Assembly: GCA_023135135.1 (NCBI GenBank)
Contig: JAGLTT010000058.1
Span: forward strand, 1-5,584
Origin: Dehalococcoidales bacterium
GTDB lineage: Bacteria; Chloroflexota; Dehalococcoidia; Dehalococcoidales; RBG-16-60-22
Length of the DNA: 5,584 bases
Direction: 5' to 3'
The first letter of the stretch is position 1. Each line of letters opens with the position of its first letter. The notes below the pieces were generated by a model. It saw only the letters and a program-made list of their open reading frames with translations, was not told the DNA's origin and made no database searches. Shown piece by piece: positions 5,246 to 5,584 of this stretch. Position numbers and translations under genes: made by a program.

Positions 5246-5584
5246 ATGCCGTCTTACGCTTATTTTCAGAAGCAGTTCATCCCTCTGGAAGAAGCTAAAA
5301 TCGGGATAATGACCAATGCTTTTCACTACGGTTCCGCTATCTTCGAAGGTATCCGCGGGAACTGGAACGATAAGCAGAAACAGGCGTATATCTTCCGCCT
5401 GAAAGAGCATTACGAGCGACTGGAAAGAGGATGCAAGGTGTTATACATCACCCTGCCCCATTCTGTCGATGAATTATGCCGGATAACCATAGAACTGGTG
5501 GCGAAGTGCGGCTTCCAGGAAGATGCCTATATCAGGCCGGTAGCTTATAAAAGCTCACAGGCGCTGGGCGTGCGCCTGCACGAC
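5246..5584 (+). CDS. ilvE: Branched-chain amino acid aminotransferase, N-terminal part
   Basis: The frame opens at ATG 5246 and runs 113 codons without a stop to the right edge, so the gene is cut. IlvE is the cytoplasmic PLP enzyme that exchanges the amino group between glutamate and the keto acids of leucine, isoleucine and valine. The fragment shows the family's N-terminal block NAFHYGSAIFEGIRG (24-38), then IFRLKEHYERL (50-60), the segment that packs against the active site, and later AYIRPVAYKSS (95-105), typical of BCAT. The catalytic lysine lies outside the window. It is homologous to the pabC product at the other end, but the FEGIR form and the YIRP segment mark it as BCAT. It diverges from the VTT gene across 107 bases. 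Confidence 0.9.
   Translation, partial: MPSYAYFQKQFIPLEEAKIGIMTNAFHYGSAIFEGIRGNWNDKQKQAYIFRLKEHYERLERGCKVLYITLPHSVDELCRITIELVAKCGFQEDAYIRPVAYKSSQALGVRLHD

Noticed and set aside
5150..5410. Minus-strand 86-residue open frame opposite the ilvE start
   Set aside because: It is antisense to the conserved IlvE N-terminus and its promoter, with no recognisable domain.

Overview
The window carries six protein-coding genes, two of them cut by the window edges, and no RNA genes, mobile elements, CRISPR arrays or large repeats that I can see. The genes are ordinary bacterial core metabolism plus two membrane proteins. Compact spacing, mixed GC content and the protein sequences (a Dehalococcoides-like branched-chain aminotransferase start, an ArgC tail of bacterial type) loosely suggest an uncultured Chloroflexota (Dehalococcoidia-like) bacterium. 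That placement is an impression from the proteins, not a search result.

Layout. At the left edge is the C-terminal end of ArgC (arginine biosynthesis, + strand, 1-183). Converging on it is a three-gene minus-strand operon read from about 3172 down to 242: pabB (1705-3144), pabA (1127-1708) and pabC (242-1123). The pabB and pabA reading frames overlap by 4 bases and pabA and pabC are 3 bases apart, so they should be co-transcribed and translationally coupled. Together they turn chorismate plus glutamine into 4-aminobenzoate for folate. The PIKGT lysine motif in the large subunit supports aminodeoxychorismate synthase rather than anthranilate synthase.

Divergent from pabB is a 12-helix major facilitator transporter (3280-4539, + strand) with an RWGRRRP loop as in sugar:cation symporters. 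Its stop codon shares the palindrome CTAG with the stop of a convergent minus-strand VTT/DedA-like membrane protein (4536-5138). Divergent from that gene is the start of ilvE, branched-chain aminotransferase (5246 to the right edge), with a clear promoter and ribosome binding site.

Both intergenic regions between divergent genes (3145-3279 and 5139-5245) hold recognisable -10 elements in both directions. The most unusual signals are regulatory: the DedA-like gene has an extended -10 (TGnTATAAT) ending only 10 bases before its best start codon, implying an almost leaderless mRNA, and the transporter may be similar. I did not find a convincing undescribed system here; the findings are modest.
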